A stretch of 64,000 bases of DNA from Mycobacterium uberis (GTDB lineage Bacteria > Actinomycetota > Actinomycetes > Mycobacteriales > Mycobacteriaceae). The notes beneath the pieces are model-generated. The model searched no databases and was not told the DNA's origin. It worked only from the letters and a program-made list of their open reading frames with translations. The translations under genes and the position numbers were made by a program. This document shows, in pieces, positions 60,150 through 64,000 of this stretch; positions within the stretch are counted from its first letter, which is position 1; every line of letters begins with the position of its first letter. The stretch lies in contig NZ_QAYL01000009.1 in the NCBI RefSeq assembly GCF_003408705.1, positions 48,167 through 112,166 on the forward strand, given 5' to 3'.

Positions 60150-62590
60150 TAGTGTGAAAAACACAAGTTGTTTGCTGATTTTTGCTTTAGTGCACATCTT
60201 GACGTTCGTGTTCGTCAAAGTACTTTACAATATGTTATCTTGATTTCCGGTACTTCCCTAGAGGTTTATCTAATGGTTCAGCCTGACGCGTTTTTGACGT
60301 TCTTACCGATGTCATCATAGGAAAAGCTACACGTTGCTTAGCCGTTAGCCGTGGTGACAAAATCGACCAACATTTCTATTCAGATATCCACAAACAGAGA
60401 TAGTATTTCTTTACTCCGATGATTGAAGGATATTTGTTGACTCCCACCATGGGAAATGGTGTTATATCCTCAATAGGGATCGACATTTTTGCGTAGTACT
60501 CTTTTCATCCTGATACATGGATACAGCACGACCTTAAGGTAGCAAGCCATTCTCTTATCTGACTGAATGTGATCGTTCCGAGATTAGATGTGATGGCAGA
60601 GTATTATTTAGTACTTGGTGACAGCTTAGCACTACAAATGAAAGATGCACCCACAACTGTCTTATTCGTCGGCCTCATTACGTATTGTAGATCCAGTTAC
60701 AGAACAACAGTTCTAGCTGACATTGCTATTGTTAAAAGGGTTTTTAGCATTTCTGGCAAATGTAGTCACATCGATTTGATGATCAAAGATCAAGTTACGG
60801 CGACACAGATCAGATATTGGTTGCCAATCGATGTGCGTTTAGAGGCGGCAGCTGCTCAAAATAGTATGAAACAGATGATACTGCCGATCTGATTGTCATG
60901 AGTTTGATCACTTTGCCCGTTGGCATATTTGTAATCTACAATATAGTAACGTGCAATTTTGTGCAACGCTGTCGTTTGTTTAGTGGATTGTTCTATATTG
61001 AATGTAAACCGTGCTTTGTTATTTTGGCTGGTAGTTATTTAAATTTTTTGTTACGGCACTACCCGGCAGTAGATTGAATTCCTTGTTCGGAGTTTAGCTC
61101 GGCAGGGCGTAATGAAATTAAATTCATCAACGATATTTATTCTGCTATCATGTACGTGAGATGGATTTATCAATTGAAAGTTGAAAGGATTGGTTATTTG
61201 GCCTCGTTGCTGTGTTATTAGCCGCCCTGCCACCTGCTGTAGAAGCGATGCACAGCACTCCTTGCTTTGATCCGCTCTGGAAGGCGAAGTAACCACGCTC
61301 GTACTGTGGTTGCTGGCTGCGGGATCAGGTTTAGATGGCTTTGGTGCTGTGGTGGCCGGGCAAGAACTTGGTCTTCGTGTTCGTCGGTTTCTGTGTTGTT
61401 TTGATTGCTTTTGCGTTGATTGTGGTGTCGGTGGTTCGGCTTGTGGTGTTAAGCGTAGTTCCTGCGTTGACTTGCGTGTTCGGTTTACTGGGGTAGATGG
61501 CCTCCGCGAGATGTCGTGCGCTCACTGAGCCGAGCCTCTGTCGCTATTGTCGCTTCGATGACGGCAGTCTCAGTGATTGTTGGCGTCTCGCTGATGGTGC
61601 GTTCATTTCGGCAAAAGTTCGCCAATTTTTTCGGGCTGACTTTACAAACGGATATCTATATGTTGACACCTTCCTGAGTCTCAACTTACCTGAATGATAA
61701 TATGTTATATGATGCCGTTCAGATTTTGAATGAATGGCTGGGTGTACATGAGAAATTTACGAGTATTTTTTGCGCCTGTTTTTGCTCCTAATTGAGGGCA
61801 AGAGCTTGACCTGCTAGCAGTCTCAGTTGACATAATTTGATATAGTACGCAGCCGTATCGCTGGATTGGTGGTGGCGAACAGAAACTGCGGCAGCGCTTC
61901 TTAGCCGGCGAAGGAGTAATATTATCGGGATCATTAGGTATAGCAAAAAATGTACGGACTCAGCCTAGAGCGATAACGTTAATAATGGACTTGAGACCCT
62001 GAAAATTATCTGTTTTAGCGATTTATTTAGATTATATCTGAGATCAAGAGATAGTTATTGAATTAGTCAGGTGACCTATAGGTCTCGTTGGCACGATGTA
62101 GATATGACAACCATGGTGCTTTTTGGAACCAGGTAGCAGTGTCAATGGATTGCTGAATTAAACTGCACGCCACGCTCATGGGCCGAAAACATATTGCTAT
62201 ATCAATCTAGCCATAGTCTTAGCGAAGTGGTACTGGCTATGTTTTACTTCAGCTTCGTCGTGACAGGAGCATTACAACTGGCAACCATACAGTTGTCTTT
62301 ATTGCAATGCTAGACGCTTTGATGAGTCTGGTGTTAGAATTAGGTGCATTAATTAGGCCATAGGTATTGAGCCAGAAGCAATTGTGCATATTGGTTTATT
62401 TTGAGGCTAGCAATCATTGAATGGGGGAGTTGATATGATGGTGTTGTCTGCAAGCTTTATATTGGTATGGATTCTCATTCACGTTATTAACGTACGTTCA
62501 TCTGGTTGGACTTTTAGGTACTTCGGCCAGACCTTCGTGGTGACAGTGGTCGTTGCGCTGGTAATGGGTGTCTATCCCGCTTGATGCTCG
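60150..62590 (+). pseudogene. FtsX/MacB-type ABC permease remnant (Rv0987-like)
   Basis: Pieces in order are DIAIVKRVFSISGKCSHIDL, MIKDQVTATQI (60715-60800); NLVFVFVGFCVVLIAFALIV, VPALTCVFGLLG (61360-61495); VAIVASMTAVSVIVGVSLMV, RSFRQKFANFFGLTLQTDIY, MLTPS (61545-61680); LYDAVQILNEWLGV (61700-61745); and a last segment VLSASFILVWILIHVINVRS, TFRYFGQTFVVTVVVALVMG (62440-62584). This order fits a large eight-helix permease. The DNA is AT-rich and stop-laden. Confidence 0.75.
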
Positions 62591-62599
62591 GCACGGTTA

Positions 62600-63000
62600 A
62601 GCATTACCTCAACCATTAAACATTAAAGAAGAGTAATTTAGGATACGAAAATTATAGACTTGGTTCTTGTTACGTTTTTTAGCAATAGTAAAATGGTGAC
62701 AGCGGCCGGAAAGGATTCAGAGTCGGCTACTAGATCTTTACTTGGCGTGTTGTCTGACGAAAATACGACTGGATATGCCTTGGACACCAAATCGTATGGC
62801 ATTAGATTTCCACGTGACCTCGGGTCTTACGACGAGTACTAAGCGGAAATCATGGTATTGCGTTGGAAATATAATGACTGTAGGTGAGTGACTGTTTGGG
62901 TATTAGCTCATCTTTTTCTGCCGAGTCTTGGTGTTTTCCGGGAAGATAGTAGTAACTGCTGACGCATCTTTGTGATGTACTGACCAAATATATTTCAGTC
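62600..63000 (+). pseudogene. Possible secreted hydrolase/CrtC-like remnant (Rv0988 position)
   Basis: The frame at 62690-62838 ends SYGIRFPRDLGSYDEY. After a frame change SWYCVGN follows, resembling the FPxDxGxHxxYxxEWWYxTG start of the AttH/CrtC-like family. Rv0988, an exported protein, is the third gene of the Rv0986-Rv0988 operon, so the order supports this reading. The evidence is short, and the rest is unreadable. Confidence 0.35.
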
Positions 63001-64000
63001 TACTTCGCTGTGGGCGACATTATTAAGATCATGTTTTATACTGCGGAGAAATTTAGTCAGGAGGCGGTGAGACTGGTCTAGAGTCAGGGCACAGCTCTAC
63101 GCAATGTGGTTAGAAGACCAGTATGTGTGTGAAGTAGAAAAAATTCGGTTCAGATTATTGTGAAAACGGATGATAATTACTGTTAGCTTTAGTTCGTACT
63201 CTGACTATTGTCTACCATTTTGTATGAAAAGTAGGTTATTAAGTGCCAAAAGTAAGCAACGTAGAAACGCAACATACTACTATAATTGTATAGTGCGATA
63301 AGAGACATGGAAAAAGTTAACAGTTGATAGTTATTAATTTGTTGTTAGTGGTATGATTTTGTAACGATCGAGAACGTGAATAGTAGCGCTTTGGATGTTG
63401 AAATATTTCGATTGGGACCGGTTCTGGCTACAATTTGGTAGATACGTGGATTTGATGATGTTTTTAGATTCGGGAATGTACGTTGATGGACGTTGGTTTT
63501 GCGTGGGGGTGATCTTGGTGAGGATTCTTCGGTGGTTGCGGTTTAGGCGGAAAGGGTGGTTTCGTCGTTCAAATGCTCGATGTGGTCACAGATCTGCCTG
63601 GTGAGGACGTTGATCGAGGTGGTGGTACCTCGATGGATCGTTTGACAGGTGGTGGTGTTGAAGCGAGGTTTTGGTCTGTTCTTATCTGGGGAGAGTCTAG
63701 CCAGTGTGACCATGGTGATGTCGTGATGCAAGACCGTCGCCCCTTACGGTACATGCGCTAGCCTTCACCTCATTTTGATGAAGACCAGCGCAACCCCCCG
63801 CCAGACAGTGTGCTGCGAGTCGCTACCCCAACCCCCGCACAGATACATCCCAGACACCTAGTCCCGGCCAGTATCCCAATCTACATTTACATGTAGATTC
63901 CAACAGGCCCACAATCTCCTCAGCCGCGTACCGCAACAACCACAAACCCACCGCCAAGCACGACACACCAGCCATAGCGGCAAGCTCCTTCTACAAACAA
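63001..64000. other. Unassigned end region with a sharp strand-composition switch
   Basis: 63001-63450 is AT-rich with no gene. From about 63480 to 63750 the plus strand is G-rich and open in one frame (MLDVVTDLPGEDVDRGGGTS, MDRLTGGGVEARFWSVLIWG). From 63790 to 64000 it becomes C-rich, with minus-strand reading possible (LVEGACRYGWCVVLGGGFVV). M. tuberculosis grcC2 (Rv0989c) would be expected on the minus strand, but I see no prenyl synthase motif. A repeat or mobile fragment is possible. Confidence 0.35.

Noticed and set aside
1..64000. CRISPR array, prophage or insertion sequence
   Set aside because: No regularly spaced repeats, cas genes, phage structural genes, integrase or DDE transposase motif could be read anywhere. 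The only repeats are short tandem duplications.

Overview
The window is a mycobacterial chromosome in advanced reductive decay. Every recognisable gene, intact or broken, is most similar to a Mycobacterium tuberculosis gene in the range Rv0905 to Rv0988, and almost all lie in the M. tuberculosis order. I compared with remembered M. tuberculosis sequences; no search was run. About thirty genes are intact and separated by long stretches in which homologues can still be read but are full of frameshifts, stops and deletions. That pattern fits the leprosy-bacillus clade (M. leprae, M. lepromatosis, M. uberis). As I recall it, M. leprae carries the first third (echA6 to pstA1, ML2118 to ML2093) far from the rest (pgi to mscL, ML0150 to ML0178). 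Here they are contiguous, so I favour a relative of M. leprae rather than M. leprae itself, without certainty.

Layout. 1-6 kb: echA6 (its start lies outside the window), a metallo-hydrolase, broken beta-lactamase-like and ctpE genes, the intact small pair Rv0909/Rv0910, a glyoxalase pseudogene and a small membrane protein. 6-11 kb: decayed DNA with a carotenoid-oxygenase relic, one tRNA-Arg(CCU), and remnants of a DUF1918 gene followed by an nrdZ-like ATP-cone. 11-18 kb: manganese transporter mntH, two broken oxidoreductases, and the intact phosphate uptake genes pstS3-pstC2-pstA1. 18-25.5 kb: all pseudogenes (ku, a PfkB kinase, ligD, a methyltransferase, a P450, an F420 oxidoreductase, a STAS/ATPase regulator). 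25.7-28 kb: an overlapping pair, an AurF-like diiron oxygenase and an open but internally deleted flavin monooxygenase, behind a perfect palindrome. 28-31 kb: cobF, PE, Fpg-like and SDR relics.

31-48 kb is the best preserved part: pgi, chorismate mutase, uvrD1, an M23 peptidase, sucC-sucD, the 34 kDa antigen, perM, purN-purH and a DUF1707 protein. It covers central metabolism, purine synthesis, repair and envelope functions. 48-53.8 kb is one decayed catabolic operon (echA7, fadE12, accA2, accD2, fadE13, AtuA-like). 53.9-59 kb keeps rpmF (a 57-residue gene), the envelope-stress system mprA-mprB with pepD and moaB2, and mscL. 59-63.4 kb is AT-rich and contains the ruins of the Rv0986-Rv0988 ABC exporter. 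The last 600 bases have strongly strand-biased composition and no gene I can name.

I found no CRISPR array, prophage, intact transposase or new defence system. The most unusual items are the oxygenase/monooxygenase pair with its palindrome, loss of ku beside retained uvrD1, joint loss of cobF and an nrdZ-like gene, and several short tandem duplications.
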